Part shown: positions 1-6,370 of the stretch, one piece after another | Layout of the letters: the number at the start of each line of letters is the position of its first letter | Position numbering within the stretch: position 1 is the first letter of the stretch | DNA from: a virus | DNA: 26,673 nt | Virus record (IMG/VR): IMGVR_UViG_3300047550_006151 | Location: 1-26,673 of that record | Strand: one strand, 5' to 3' | The notes under the pieces: generated by a model | Told to the model about the DNA's origin: nothing | The model's input: only the letters and a program-made list of their open reading frames with translations | Databases searched by the model: none | Program-made: the position numbers and the translations under genes

Positions 1-184
1 TCTGGAATGAATATGCCTCGAACGGTATCTTGCCTTTTACCGAATGTTGCACATACATGTAGTGTTCCATGAAGTAGATCGGATCATTCGCGCATCGAAC
101 GAATTCCTGTAGCTGCTCGGCCGTGTAAGTGGTTGGCTGGTTAGGAGCCTTGAGCTTTTCAAAGTCTGCGGTGTTTTTTGCCAT
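1..184 (-). CDS. gp17: Terminase large subunit, N-terminal fragment (T4 gp17-like)
   Basis: This is the start of a protein whose remaining part lies beyond the left edge; 61 codons are visible. T4 gp17 is the ATPase/nuclease motor that packages DNA into the prohead. The visible residues are the family's N-terminal adaptor region: a cysteine followed by NDPIYFMEHYMYVQH, then KGKIPFEAYSFQ. This matches the usual gp17 pattern of 'DPxYFxExYxxVxxxxKGxIxFxxYxxQ' that precedes the ATPase domain. The ATPase and nuclease motifs are outside the window, so activity cannot be judged. The start is the ATG at 184-182, preceded by a weak GGATG-type ribosome site. It is last in the minus-strand morphogenesis series, 17 bases after the Usg-like gene. 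Confidence 0.8.
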   Translation of the reverse strand, partial: MAKNTADFEKLKAPNQPTTYTAEQLQEFVRCANDPIYFMEHYMYVQHSVKGKIPFEAYSFQ

Positions 185-201
185 TTTTCATCCAATGATG
201 G

Positions 202-447
202 TTAGTTTAGGTTGAGTATTTCATCAACCGAACGCCATGTTTTGCGGCGCTCATCAGCTATACTTAGCATCACTTCGGATATGACGGCATCAATATTGCG
301 TTTCCAATAGTTTAGAAACTGATGCGTTCGCATCAGCTCGGGTATTCGATCCTCGTAACCCCACGTAAATTCCTGCAACAGAGTTGGGTGTGCAGGCATG
401 TAATAGATGACCTGTATCAATACGGGCCTTACGTTGGTGATGAGCAT
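202..447 (-). CDS. Usg-family small protein
   Basis: This 81-residue protein carries the pattern of the Usg family: YYMPAHPTLLQEFTW near residues 15-29, then RIPELMRTHQFLNYWKR and a C-terminal stretch ending in a 'RSVDEI'-type segment. Bacterial Usg proteins show the same order: Y-x-MPDHPxLLQxYxWQ, a PxxPxLxxFLxFW block, and a tail that starts from a conserved proline/valine. The family is about 80-90 residues long and is known mostly from Alphaproteobacteria, where it was named for lying upstream of trpF; its biochemical role is unknown to me. The start at 447 is chosen because GGAGGAAGG lies directly before that ATG; a TTG at 462 is in frame but would overlap the ribosome site. It sits between the zinc-knuckle gene and gp17. 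Confidence 0.65.
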   Translation of the reverse strand: MLITNVRPVLIQVIYYMPAHPTLLQEFTWGYEDRIPELMRTHQFLNYWKRNIDAVISEVMLSIADERRKTWRSVDEILNLN

Positions 448-480
448 CCTTCCTCCATCCAAATTGCTCTTATTCCTGGA

Positions 481-1176
481 TCACTTCAGCGACGGCTGGC
501 GCTTGACGGTGCTCATCGGACTACGGCTACCATCGTCCACCGGCTTGTCCCCGGAAAATGGATCCTTATCAAATTCCGGCTTGGTTGGGTCGCTAAGGGG
601 GCTCATGCTCCCATCCTCGTTCTCCGCCTCGGAAATGTAGGCTTTGTATGCTTCCTGCAGATTATGGAAGATGGAATCGGCCTTCTCGGTCAGCGGATCA
701 TTAAGAGTGTTGTCACCCTGCTTACCAAAATGCTGGGGAAGCCTATCCGGCTGATAGACATAGGTCCCAACATCGACCTCCTCACCCTCATCGTCAACTT
801 CTTGATGGCCGTGGTCGAACTCGGCCATTTCCTCATCCAACTCAGCTGACATGTCCTCGATGTCTTCGGCGGCTAGGGACTGCGGGCATTCGTGCTCGTC
901 GTGATCAGATGCTCCGCAAATGCTGCATGTCTGCTCGTCCATTTCGGATCCCATTTCTGGTTCTCCGTCCACGGATGGACCCGACATTGCCGGTGCCTGC
1001 ACCGATGCAGGCATTTCGGTCGGAGCCGGTGACGCAATCGGGGTCGGAAGCGTTGAGCTGCTGGACCCCTTAAGACCAGCTAGCTGGACGATTCTCGAAA
1101 CCTCGTCGGCATCAATGCTATCAACGTCTATGTTGGTGGTGTCGCTCGTTACCTTGAGCTGATAATGTCTGTCCAT
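481..1176 (-). CDS. Acidic protein with a CCHC zinc-knuckle motif, probable head/packaging-associated protein
   Basis: The 231-residue product is not one I can name. The middle is low-complexity Pro/Ala/Ser (about residues 38-70) followed by a very acidic stretch rich in Asp and Glu (about 70-140). Between them lies CSICGASDHDEHECP, which has the exact CX2CX4HX4C spacing of a retroviral-type zinc knuckle, including the Gly after the second Cys and the Pro after the last. The N-terminus contains a short conserved-looking block, DADEVSRIVQLAGLK, and the second half contains QPDRLPQHFGKQGDNTL followed by an AYKAYISEAE helix. Similar segments occur in uncharacterised proteins near head genes of marine T4-like phages, from general recollection. 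It starts one base after the preceding gene ends. A nucleic-acid or zinc-binding role in packaging is inference only. Confidence 0.7.
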   Translation of the reverse strand: MDRHYQLKVTSDTTNIDVDSIDADEVSRIVQLAGLKGSSSSTLPTPIASPAPTEMPASVQAPAMSGPSVDGEPEMGSEMDEQTCSICGASDHDEHECPQSLAAEDIEDMSAELDEEMAEFDHGHQEVDDEGEEVDVGTYVYQPDRLPQHFGKQGDNTLNDPLTEKADSIFHNLQEAYKAYISEAENEDGSMSPLSDPTKPEFDKDPFSGDKPVDDGSRSPMSTVKRQPSLK

Positions 1177-1177
1177 G

Positions 1178-1969
1178 TCAGTTCTTCTCCACTGGCTTTA
1201 GCACCTGCTTGGCCTTGCCGGTCTTTGGGTCCTTGAAGAACTTGACCTGGGGAATGGCGTCATTTGACATGGTGCCCGTGTTGTTTAACCATTTATCGTT
1301 GACCGGTGCGGTATCATCTCCAGACGAGATCGGCATCGGCGCACCCTTGATGTGGGCGTTGAAATTGCTGGTATCCTGCATCGGTTCTCCAGGAGCAACA
1401 TCCTCCATCTGTATCCAGCTGAACAGCGGAGAAGGAGGATCTACCTCCATCGTTGGACGAGATTCAGCAACACCGGCAAGGTATGTCAGCAGCTTCTTGT
1501 TGTATTCATTTCCGAACAACGGATCAGCAGGTGGTTGCTCGGCTTCCGGATATTCTCGGTCGGTGCTGAGCCTTGCACCATCAACCTCTCCGTCCGCCTT
1601 GGCTTTCGCGTCGGCCTTTCGTTCCCAAGCGTCAAACTGCGAATACAGTTCGATCGGTTCGTTTGAGCTCCTGACCGCCAGCAGTTTTTCGGATATATTT
1701 GCCGCATCCTTCAGGTCCTGCAGGAGTATGTATTGGCTGATCGGCATGCCAAGCGTGACCTTCATCGAATGCACCTGCCTGTTGCGGACGTCGATGAAAT
1801 CCTTGTGATTGTCCTCGACCAACACCGGTTCCTCGGCATCAAGCAGATCATACTTCTTGAGCCAAGATTCAATGATCTTGACCTGATCGTCCGTGGGTCG
1901 CACGGCGAACTTGATGAAATAGACATGCGCCTTTGAGCTCTCGGCCAGGTAATCCCTGAAATTCTTCAT
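1178..1969 (-). CDS. Conserved phage protein with MKxFxxYLxE start, function unknown
   Basis: This 263-residue protein opens with MKNFRDYLAES, an N-terminal signature shared by several T4-superfamily head and core proteins; by itself it does not identify the function. Residues 15-105 form a plausible folded domain, with charged helices and the segment VTLGMPISQYILLQDLKDA followed by VRSSNEPIELY. The C-terminal half (from about 105) is rich in Ala, Pro, Asp and Lys and looks disordered. The start at 1969 is supported by AGGAG about ten bases upstream, and a late-promoter octamer lies at 1992-1999. It is translated just ahead of the zinc-knuckle gene, with one base between them. A structural or prohead role is likely from context but unproven. 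Confidence 0.7.
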   Translation of the reverse strand: MKNFRDYLAESSKAHVYFIKFAVRPTDDQVKIIESWLKKYDLLDAEEPVLVEDNHKDFIDVRNRQVHSMKVTLGMPISQYILLQDLKDAANISEKLLAVRSSNEPIELYSQFDAWERKADAKAKADGEVDGARLSTDREYPEAEQPPADPLFGNEYNKKLLTYLAGVAESRPTMEVDPPSPLFSWIQMEDVAPGEPMQDTSNFNAHIKGAPMPISSGDDTAPVNDKWLNNTGTMSNDAIPQVKFFKDPKTGKAKQVLKPVEKN

Positions 1970-1991
1970 GATAATCGGCTCCTATGTCGGT

Positions 1992-1999
1992 TATTTATC
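1992..1999 (-). promoter_or_regulatory. T4-type late promoter octamer GATAAATA
   Basis: The octamer reads GATAAATA on the minus strand, 7 of 8 to the T4 late consensus TATAAATA. It lies 22 nt upstream of the ATG at 1969 and overlaps the stop of the preceding gene. The downstream gene has an AGGAG ribosome site, which fits a leadered transcript. Confidence 0.55.
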
Positions 2000-2462
2000 C
2001 ACCGGTGCTCATTTGCTTCAGCTGTTTGAGTATTTCATTTCGATCCAATGTTACCGCGGTACCCTCGACGGTGTTTGGATCATTGCCTCCCATGCGATCG
2101 ATCCTCTGCTTGTCAAGCTGCAATCTCAGGAGCTTGAGCTTCTTTTCTACCTTGAGATGCTTGGCATCCACGGCGATCTTCAGCATTTGGCTAGCCCCTG
2201 AGAAGATCTCACCGGCATGCCTGACCTCAACGTTCATCCCAAGCTCCATCATGTCCTTGTGGGCCTGCTTGGCTAGATCTGCTAGTTCGTCCATTTCAGC
2301 ATCATGCTGATCAAAATGGTCGATCTTATCGAATTCCTTGCCGATTTCCTCGGCGTGTTCGAGGGCAGCTACGACCTCTTCGCTGGTCGGAGGTGCACTC
2401 CTTACCAGATCAAGATCCGGTAGCTCGAACACCTCCTCTAGCTTGTCAAATTGCTTGCTCAT
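1995..2462 (-). CDS. gp16: Putative small terminase subunit (T4 gp16-like)
   Basis: The 155-residue protein is almost wholly helical and charged. Its centre (about residues 58-115) contains LAKQAHKDMMELGMNVEVR, then a segment on a putative core helix, FSGASQMLKIAVDAKHLK, followed by EKKLKLLRLQLDKQR. This 'region of long helices, PR/R turn, AxxML, Lys-rich coiled coil' organisation resembles gp16 proteins of T4-like phages, which assemble into rings, recognise DNA and stimulate gp17. T4 gp16 is 164 residues, so the length agrees. The gene lies four genes from gp17, whereas in T4 the two are adjacent. Identity is by architecture and recalled family patterns, not by a catalytic motif; another coiled-coil assembly protein is the alternative. 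Confidence 0.5.
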   Translation of the reverse strand: MSKQFDKLEEVFELPDLDLVRSAPPTSEEVVAALEHAEEIGKEFDKIDHFDQHDAEMDELADLAKQAHKDMMELGMNVEVRHAGEIFSGASQMLKIAVDAKHLKVEKKLKLLRLQLDKQRIDRMGGNDPNTVEGTAVTLDRNEILKQLKQMSTGG

Positions 2463-2463
2463 G

Positions 2464-2910
2464 TCATCTCTTTTTCAGCTGGTTGCCCTTGCGTATGTAT
2501 AGCTCGTTCTCGGTTAGTATCCGAAAGGTGAAACCGTTTTTCTTGCACCATTGCATCGCTGCCGCCCATTTTGCGGTGTTGATCAACAGAGCTGCCTTGT
2601 CTCGCTTGCTCCTGGCGTTTTCAGCGATCGCTTCCTTGGCAGGCTTGACCTCCACGAGCTCTGCTCGCTTCCTCCCATGTTTGTCCTGGTAGACTATGAG
2701 GAAGTCTGGTATGTAAACGCTGCGCTTTCCGGTCAACGGATTGATGTATGGAATGCTGACGCTTTCGCTGGCCCAGTTGATGACGTTGGGATGTTGGTCC
2801 AGCAGGGTCATCACCGTCAGCTCCCACGAGCTTCTGTAGAAAGGTTGTGAATTACCCACCAGCTTGTGCGGGTTCTTTGGAACGAATAGATCTTGGCTGT
2901 ACTTGCTCAT
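2464..2910 (-). CDS. gp4: Head-completion nuclease-like protein (T4 gp4-like)
   Basis: This 148-residue protein belongs to the gp4 head-completion family, which acts after DNA packaging to make heads competent for tail joining. The visible pattern is strong: KNPHKLVGNSQPFYRSSWE (about residues 12-30), then WASESVSIPYINPLTGK, YIPDFLIVYQDKHG, and LVEVKPAKE near residues 85-93. The E-x(n)-PDF-x(n)-ExKP arrangement is the core of a TnsA/restriction-endonuclease-like fold, with the Asp of PDF and the Glu/Lys of VEVKP as likely metal-site residues. The length matches T4 gp4 (about 150). It overlaps the upstream gene by ATGA, implying translational coupling, and is followed one base later by the gp16-like gene. 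Confidence 0.8.
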   Translation of the reverse strand: MSKYSQDLFVPKNPHKLVGNSQPFYRSSWELTVMTLLDQHPNVINWASESVSIPYINPLTGKRSVYIPDFLIVYQDKHGRKRAELVEVKPAKEAIAENARSKRDKAALLINTAKWAAAMQWCKKNGFTFRILTENELYIRKGNQLKKR

Positions 2911-3386
2911 GGTTGGTCCGTGATCGCGGCGCTGATGCTACCCCTGAGTGTTGGATTGTTCGCCCATGGTGGCGACGTGTTTTCGGTCATCACTCCGATC
3001 TGGGACCCCTTTGGCTTGAAGGCGTTGTATGCCCTGATCAGCCGAAGTCCGACATTGTTGTTTGGGAACAGCGAGCTTACCGAAACTCCGGTTACTGCGG
3101 ACTCGTATGCGGCCACGCTTGCGATAGCCTCTACCAATTCAGGAGGGACGTTCTTGCTGCCCATCGCGCCCTTGGCTAGATTGACCGCGTGTGCCTTGAT
3201 CTTCGGATCATTTGGTCGTTGGGGATTTGCTAGCATGCTGGAAGATGCTGGCTGACCTGCTAGCGTCTGGCCGGTCAGATCGTCAACGAACTGATAACCA
3301 CCGTCTCGTTGGCTGACGGAAACCTGCCCGCTACGTTGCGCTAGCTGTTGTCGTATGGTTTGTTGTACGAAATTAGTGGTTGCCAT
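2907..3386 (-). CDS. Unknown phage protein in head/tail gene cluster
   Basis: I do not recognise this 159-residue protein. The N-terminal 40 residues are Gln- and Ser-rich (MATTNFVQQTIRQQLAQRSG). A likely folded helical domain spans about residues 55-135, with PPELVEAIASVAAYESAVTG and LRLIRAYNAFKPKG. The C-terminus is short and Pro/Asn-rich. No membrane segment, signal peptide or catalytic motif is evident. It lies between the tail-tube-fold gene (14 bases away) and gp4 (ATGA overlap), so it is co-expressed with head-tail assembly proteins. A virion or assembly role is a guess from position only. Confidence 0.65.
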   Translation of the reverse strand: MATTNFVQQTIRQQLAQRSGQVSVSQRDGGYQFVDDLTGQTLAGQPASSSMLANPQRPNDPKIKAHAVNLAKGAMGSKNVPPELVEAIASVAAYESAVTGVSVSSLFPNNNVGLRLIRAYNAFKPKGSQIGVMTENTSPPWANNPTLRGSISAAITDQP

Positions 3387-3400
3387 TCCGATACCTCATG

Positions 3401-4435
3401 TTAAAAGTCAAACGATCCAAAATTAAGATCTCGACCACCAGCTGTTCCGGCATTGTATGGATTTGGTATCTGCATCGGATTGGAAATCGCCGGAATTGTC
3501 ACGGTCTGTCCCGGGGGCAATCCGGTAGTTATTCCTGCTACATTATACCCCCATACCTCCGTTGTTGCACCAGTCTCTGGCGGCAAGTTGGTAACCGTAA
3601 CGACGTCGTTATATGGCGCAACCGCTTGATCCAGTGATTGGTTAGCGTTGTTTATGATATTCTGACCAAAAATCCTAGGTAACGGTGCTTGTGGTACGTC
3701 CGGAATGGGGATTTTTACGAAGAGAGTATCAATTGGTAGCCATCCAAATCTTGACGGGTCTCTTATTGGTTTTCCAAATGCCTCATATTCGATTAATTCA
3801 TACTTAAAACTGATCCCCAATTCTTCGGGTTCACTGCTGGAATAGTCCTTCGTCTGCCAATCAATCAGTGTTATCTTTGGATTGATGTAGCTAAATGCGG
3901 TGTAGGTGTTGGCATAGAACGCATAAACCGTTATCTTATCAAAAAATTTGGTATCTTCTGATATTGGTCGAAACCCCCATCCGCTCTCATCGGTAAACGT
4001 CGGGTCAATTGGTGATTGTCCGTATGCCATCTTGGTTTTGATACGGCTATCACCGAAGTAATAGGTAAAGTAATCAATCCAAGTTGCCATAGCCGAGTCA
4101 TCGACGGTATCATATAGTTTTATCGAGGCTTCGGAATAGTCTGCACCGGTGTATACCAACCGTTTCTTGTTATATTGGTTCAGTTCGGTCGTTTTTATCG
4201 TGATCTTTGGCTTGTCGATCTGCTTGACCTTGAACGATAATCCCCTGTTGCCGTTGTACGTGTTAAGGTCGGTGTTTCCGGTTATCATGGCCCGGCCGCC
4301 AGCGCTCAAGACAAACTCAACAAAAAACATGAATTTTGTCTTCGGTACTGCTGTTACTACCTGATTTGGACTTCCTACGCCAAACGCTCTGGTTGCGGTT
4401 CGTGGAGATCTCAATATTGTTTCGGTTATTGTCAT
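3401..4435 (-). CDS. Tail-tube-fold protein, probable baseplate/tube junction protein (gp48/gp54/gp19-like)
   Basis: The 344-residue protein has features of the tail-tube superfamily: KTKFMFFVEFVL near residue 30, a block QIDKPKITIKTTELNQYNKK, the strand-turn-strand segment TGADYSEASIKLYDTVDD, then MATWIDYFTYYFGDSR, and near residue 215-235 SSSEPEELGISFKYELIEYE. The last segment is the kind of C-terminal beta strand pair seen in tube and baseplate-hub tube proteins. From memory, cyanophage proteins annotated as the baseplate tail-tube cap (gp48) carry very similar blocks. The last hundred residues are Pro/Asn/Thr-rich and probably flexible. The ATG at 4435 is chosen over an upstream in-frame start at 4474, which lies inside the gp19 terminator hairpin. 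It has no Shine-Dalgarno, and GGTAAATA ends five bases upstream. Confidence 0.65.
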   Translation of the reverse strand: MTITETILRSPRTATRAFGVGSPNQVVTAVPKTKFMFFVEFVLSAGGRAMITGNTDLNTYNGNRGLSFKVKQIDKPKITIKTTELNQYNKKRLVYTGADYSEASIKLYDTVDDSAMATWIDYFTYYFGDSRIKTKMAYGQSPIDPTFTDESGWGFRPISEDTKFFDKITVYAFYANTYTAFSYINPKITLIDWQTKDYSSSEPEELGISFKYELIEYEAFGKPIRDPSRFGWLPIDTLFVKIPIPDVPQAPLPRIFGQNIINNANQSLDQAVAPYNDVVTVTNLPPETGATTEVWGYNVAGITTGLPPGQTVTIPAISNPMQIPNPYNAGTAGGRDLNFGSFDF

Positions 4436-4440
4436 GTAGA

Positions 4441-4448
4441 TATTTACC
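4441..4448 (-). promoter_or_regulatory. Late promoter octamer GGTAAATA, leaderless type
   Basis: GGTAAATA is read on the minus strand with only five bases (4436-4440) before the ATG at 4435. T4 late transcription begins about six bases after the octamer, so the mRNA would start at or next to the start codon. No Shine-Dalgarno sequence is present. It follows directly after the tail-tube terminator. Confidence 0.5.
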
Positions 4449-4451
4449 ACG

Positions 4452-4484
4452 AAGAAGGGCGGTGCTATTGGCACCGCCCTTCTT
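4452..4484 (-). terminator. Hairpin terminator after the tail tube gene
   Basis: A perfect 14-bp inverted repeat (4452-4465 paired with 4471-4484) with a five-base loop lies 28 bases beyond the gp19 stop. The stem is GC-rich at the loop end and AAG/CTT-rich at its base. On the minus strand the 3' arm ends in CCTTCTT and there is no long T run after it, so it may be an attenuator or a processing/stability hairpin as well as a terminator. Confidence 0.75.
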
Positions 4485-4512
4485 GCACGGTTCTATCTAT
4501 AACTCAGGAGCG

Positions 4513-5136
4513 TTACGGAGCCAGGAAGTTTAATGCGTCCTGGTATCCGGCCGTCAGCAGCTCGCTTCCCTGCGTGGCATTATCGTAGCGAACGGTCAGC
4601 GTGATCATTACCGGATCGGAGCTCGAGTAATCCATCTGATCATACTGTACCTGCTCGAGATAACAACCTTCCAGCATCCATTCCTCCAGAACGTTGGATG
4701 GATAGCTCATGCTCCCGTCCAGCGTCTGCATATAGGTCGTGAATTTGTAGTTCATGTGCGACCGAGCAGCGCTCTGGGTGTAATGGTTCATCTGCTTCTG
4801 GAGCTGCGCGCTAACCAGCGCGGAGACGCTGTTGTTGATGTCATCGCGCAGCGTGATTTCAACCGTCTGCCATTCCGGCTTCTGGGCCAGATATACCACG
4901 TTGTTATAGCTGTGCAACGGCGTGTTGTTATGCTGGATTTGCGGCCGGCCGGCCGTGGCGACCTGCCTGGTAAAATCAATTGTCCTAGGGAAGTCGCCAA
5001 AATTTGAAACGGTAACCCTGAACCGATGCTTGAGCTTTGGCATCAGTATCGTTCCGTTGTTGACACCTGCACCTGCAGGTACGCCGAATCTCGTGAGCGT
5101 ACCTGGGTTGAAATTCCTGGATGGTATAATAGCCAT
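4513..5136 (-). CDS. gp19: Tail tube protein (T4 gp19-like)
   Basis: This 207-residue protein is the building block of the inner tail tube through which DNA is injected. It shows the gp19-type order: an N-terminal loop region, KLKHRFRVTVSNFGD (about 34-48), a FTRQVATAGRPQI block, NNVVYLAQKPEWQTVEITLRDD (near 78-98), and a C-terminal strand pair with QVQYDQMDYSSSDPVMITLT and VRYDNA. T4 gp19 is 163 residues, so this one is somewhat longer, with an extended N-terminus. An in-frame ATG at 5193 exists, but GGAGGT eight bases before the ATG at 5136 fixes the start. A late octamer lies at 5163-5170, and a strong hairpin follows the gene, as expected for a highly expressed single-gene transcript. Confidence 0.85.
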   Translation of the reverse strand: MAIIPSRNFNPGTLTRFGVPAGAGVNNGTILMPKLKHRFRVTVSNFGDFPRTIDFTRQVATAGRPQIQHNNTPLHSYNNVVYLAQKPEWQTVEITLRDDINNSVSALVSAQLQKQMNHYTQSAARSHMNYKFTTYMQTLDGSMSYPSNVLEEWMLEGCYLEQVQYDQMDYSSSDPVMITLTVRYDNATQGSELLTAGYQDALNFLAP

Positions 5137-5162
5137 TACGATGACCTCCGTGCTTGCTAGAG

Positions 5163-5170
5163 TATTTATG
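5163..5170 (-). promoter_or_regulatory. Late promoter octamer CATAAATA for gp19
   Basis: CATAAATA on the minus strand is 7 of 8 to the T4 late consensus. It lies 26 bases upstream of the gp19 ATG, with a GGAGGT ribosome site in between. Its position agrees with a short-leader late transcript. Confidence 0.65.
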
Positions 5171-5196
5171 CCTGAAGGTTGTTTTGAGATCATGCC

Positions 5197-5214
5197 AGCA
5201 CCGATACCGGTGCT
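5197..5214 (-). other. Small stem-loop at the end of the methyltransferase-like gene
   Basis: A 7-bp perfect stem with a four-base loop overlaps the stop codon of the gene ending at 5213. No T run follows on the minus strand, so a terminator function is weakly supported. It could instead protect or process the mRNA 3' end ahead of the gp19 promoter. Confidence 0.3.
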
Positions 5215-5827
5215 ATCTCGGCTTGATACCTATCTGCATGTAACGGCTAAATGCCCAGGTCGGATAGTTGAAATCCAGCTGACCGGCATATAGGAGGGGG
5301 TCTAGGTCGTATGCATTGACGAACGATCCCAGGTCCGTATAGCAATCGTGGTGATCGTCGTTCGGCATGTTGTTGCTTTGCAATACCACCATCGTGCCCC
5401 CAGGAACGTTATCGTACCAATCCCTGGACGTGAAATGTTCGGTGCTTGAATTGATCACGATGTCCGGCGGCGGCCCATAATGCCCATCCGTGGGATCAAT
5501 GGAGTTGCAATCCTCGGTAAATGCCTTGAAGGTCCATTCCTTCCATAGCCAGTTCTCCATGAGAACGTCGGCCACCGGTTGGCATTCCGGATCAATGTCA
5601 AAGCTTCGGATCTTGTGTATCGGTATGTTGCCCCTTGCCAGGAGCAATAGACCGGTTATACCGTGCCATCCGCCATACAACCATATGGTCTGTGGTTGAT
5701 CGAAGCCGATCTTTTCTAGATTTTCACAAAGCCATATCTTGCTAGACATCTGTCCGCTGCTAAAGGCATCCTTGCAAGCAAGAAAGCGCTCATGCATGGC
5801 CGACCTGTCCGTAGACGTTCTCATCAA
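5213..5827 (-). CDS. Class I methyltransferase-like protein
   Basis: The 204-residue protein has a Rossmann-like S-adenosylmethionine site: QTIWLYGGWHGITGLLLLA (about residues 45-63) corresponds to motif I (strand followed by a Gly-rich loop), and KIRSFDIDPECQPVAD (near 72-87) supplies the acidic residue that normally binds the ribose. Later segments IVINSSTEHF (about 125-134) and GGTMVVLQSNN resemble motifs IV and V. The catalytic motif is not diagnostic, so the substrate is unknown. Related small methyltransferase-like proteins occur in marine T4-like phages, from general recollection. AAAGG lies four bases before the ATG at 5827 and seven before the next ATG, so either may be used. The gene overlaps the preceding one by 38 bases and precedes gp19. 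Confidence 0.65.
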   Translation of the reverse strand: MMRTSTDRSAMHERFLACKDAFSSGQMSSKIWLCENLEKIGFDQPQTIWLYGGWHGITGLLLLARGNIPIHKIRSFDIDPECQPVADVLMENWLWKEWTFKAFTEDCNSIDPTDGHYGPPPDIVINSSTEHFTSRDWYDNVPGGTMVVLQSNNMPNDDHHDCYTDLGSFVNAYDLDPLLYAGQLDFNYPTWAFSRYMQIGIKPR

Positions 5828-6083
5828 ACCTTTCGGCCCCGGCGACGATCGCCTTGTCTATGATGACCTTGGCAACGTCGAGGTAGGTTTCCCTGTGTGA
5901 TTCCGGTAGCTGGGCAATCAGCATGCCTAGATTGGTTGCCACCGCCGACAGTATGATGCCGACCGCAACGGAATCATCGGATAGATCCACGGTCTGTTGG
6001 TATGCTGTTGCGATATGATCGTAGATGGAATGATTAACTGCCAGCTGCAACGTTGCTATCTTTTCTAGATCCGTGTCATCCAT
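5790..6083 (-). CDS. Small helical protein of unknown function
   Basis: The 97-residue product begins MDDTDLEKIATLQLAVNH and appears entirely helical, with a moderately hydrophobic central segment (VAVGIILSAVATNLGMLIAQL, about residues 42-62) that is interrupted by polar residues and is not a convincing membrane span. I do not recognise the family. An in-frame start exists at 6152, but it would lie inside the preceding gene; the ATG at 6083 has AAGGA about ten bases upstream and overlaps the preceding stop by eight bases. It belongs to the three-gene unit of 6291, this gene and the methyltransferase-like gene. Confidence 0.55.
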   Translation of the reverse strand: MDDTDLEKIATLQLAVNHSIYDHIATAYQQTVDLSDDSVAVGIILSAVATNLGMLIAQLPESHRETYLDVAKVIIDKAIVAGAERFDENVYGQVGHA

Positions 6084-6291
6084 CGGATTTGGTCCTTTTC
6101 TTGGCGGTGGTCCGCATGAGAGCCGACACGGTTTCCGGATCTCCCTGATCATCCGGATGATTTTGTTTCAGCCATTCCTCGATTTCAAGGCAGGTCCTAT
6201 CATTGCGAGCCACGAGCCGCAGCATCTGGACGGCTTCCTCGAGCTGTAGCTCAAGGATCTGTATCCTGCTTTCATGTACCTTCCGTACCAT
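6076..6291 (-). CDS. Small coiled-coil protein of unknown function
   Basis: This 71-residue protein has a heptad-like N-terminal half (ILELQLEEAVQMLRLV) that could form a short coiled coil, then EIEEWLKQNHPDD and a basic C-terminus. I do not recognise the family. It is the first gene after the sheath terminator. A sigma70-like promoter places the -10 box six bases before the ATG, and there is no ribosome site, so the mRNA may be leaderless. It overlaps the next gene by eight bases, which supports it being real despite its size. Confidence 0.5.
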   Translation of the reverse strand: MVRKVHESRIQILELQLEEAVQMLRLVARNDRTCLEIEEWLKQNHPDDQGDPETVSALMRTTAKKRTKSDG

Positions 6292-6297
6292 TTAAGA

Positions 6298-6326
6298 ATT
6301 ATTAGACCGGCCGGGGGAAAGATCAA
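6298..6326 (-). promoter_or_regulatory. Sigma70-like promoter, leaderless type
   Basis: On the minus strand TTGATC (6326-6321), a 17-base spacer and AATAAT (6303-6298) are followed after six bases by the ATG at 6291. The -10 is 5 of 6 to TATAAT. The same -35, spacer and -10-to-ATG distance occur at the kinase gene (10563-10591). It lies between the sheath terminator and the small-gene unit. Confidence 0.5.
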
Positions 6327-6339
6327 CCCCGTCGATGAA

Positions 6340-6369
6340 AAAGAAAGGGGGCAATCGCCCCCTTTCTTT
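6340..6369 (-). terminator. Rho-independent terminator after the tail sheath gene
   Basis: A perfect 13-bp stem (6340-6352 with 6357-6369) and a four-base loop lie immediately after the sheath stop codon at 6371. On the minus strand the hairpin runs into TTTTT followed by C. This is a textbook intrinsic terminator and would isolate sheath mRNA from the genes downstream. Confidence 0.9.
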
Positions 6370-6370
6370 C

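Noticed and set aside
322-849. Plus-strand reading frame of 175 codons
   Set aside because: It is antisense to the Usg-like and zinc-knuckle genes and shows no family motif or ribosome site.
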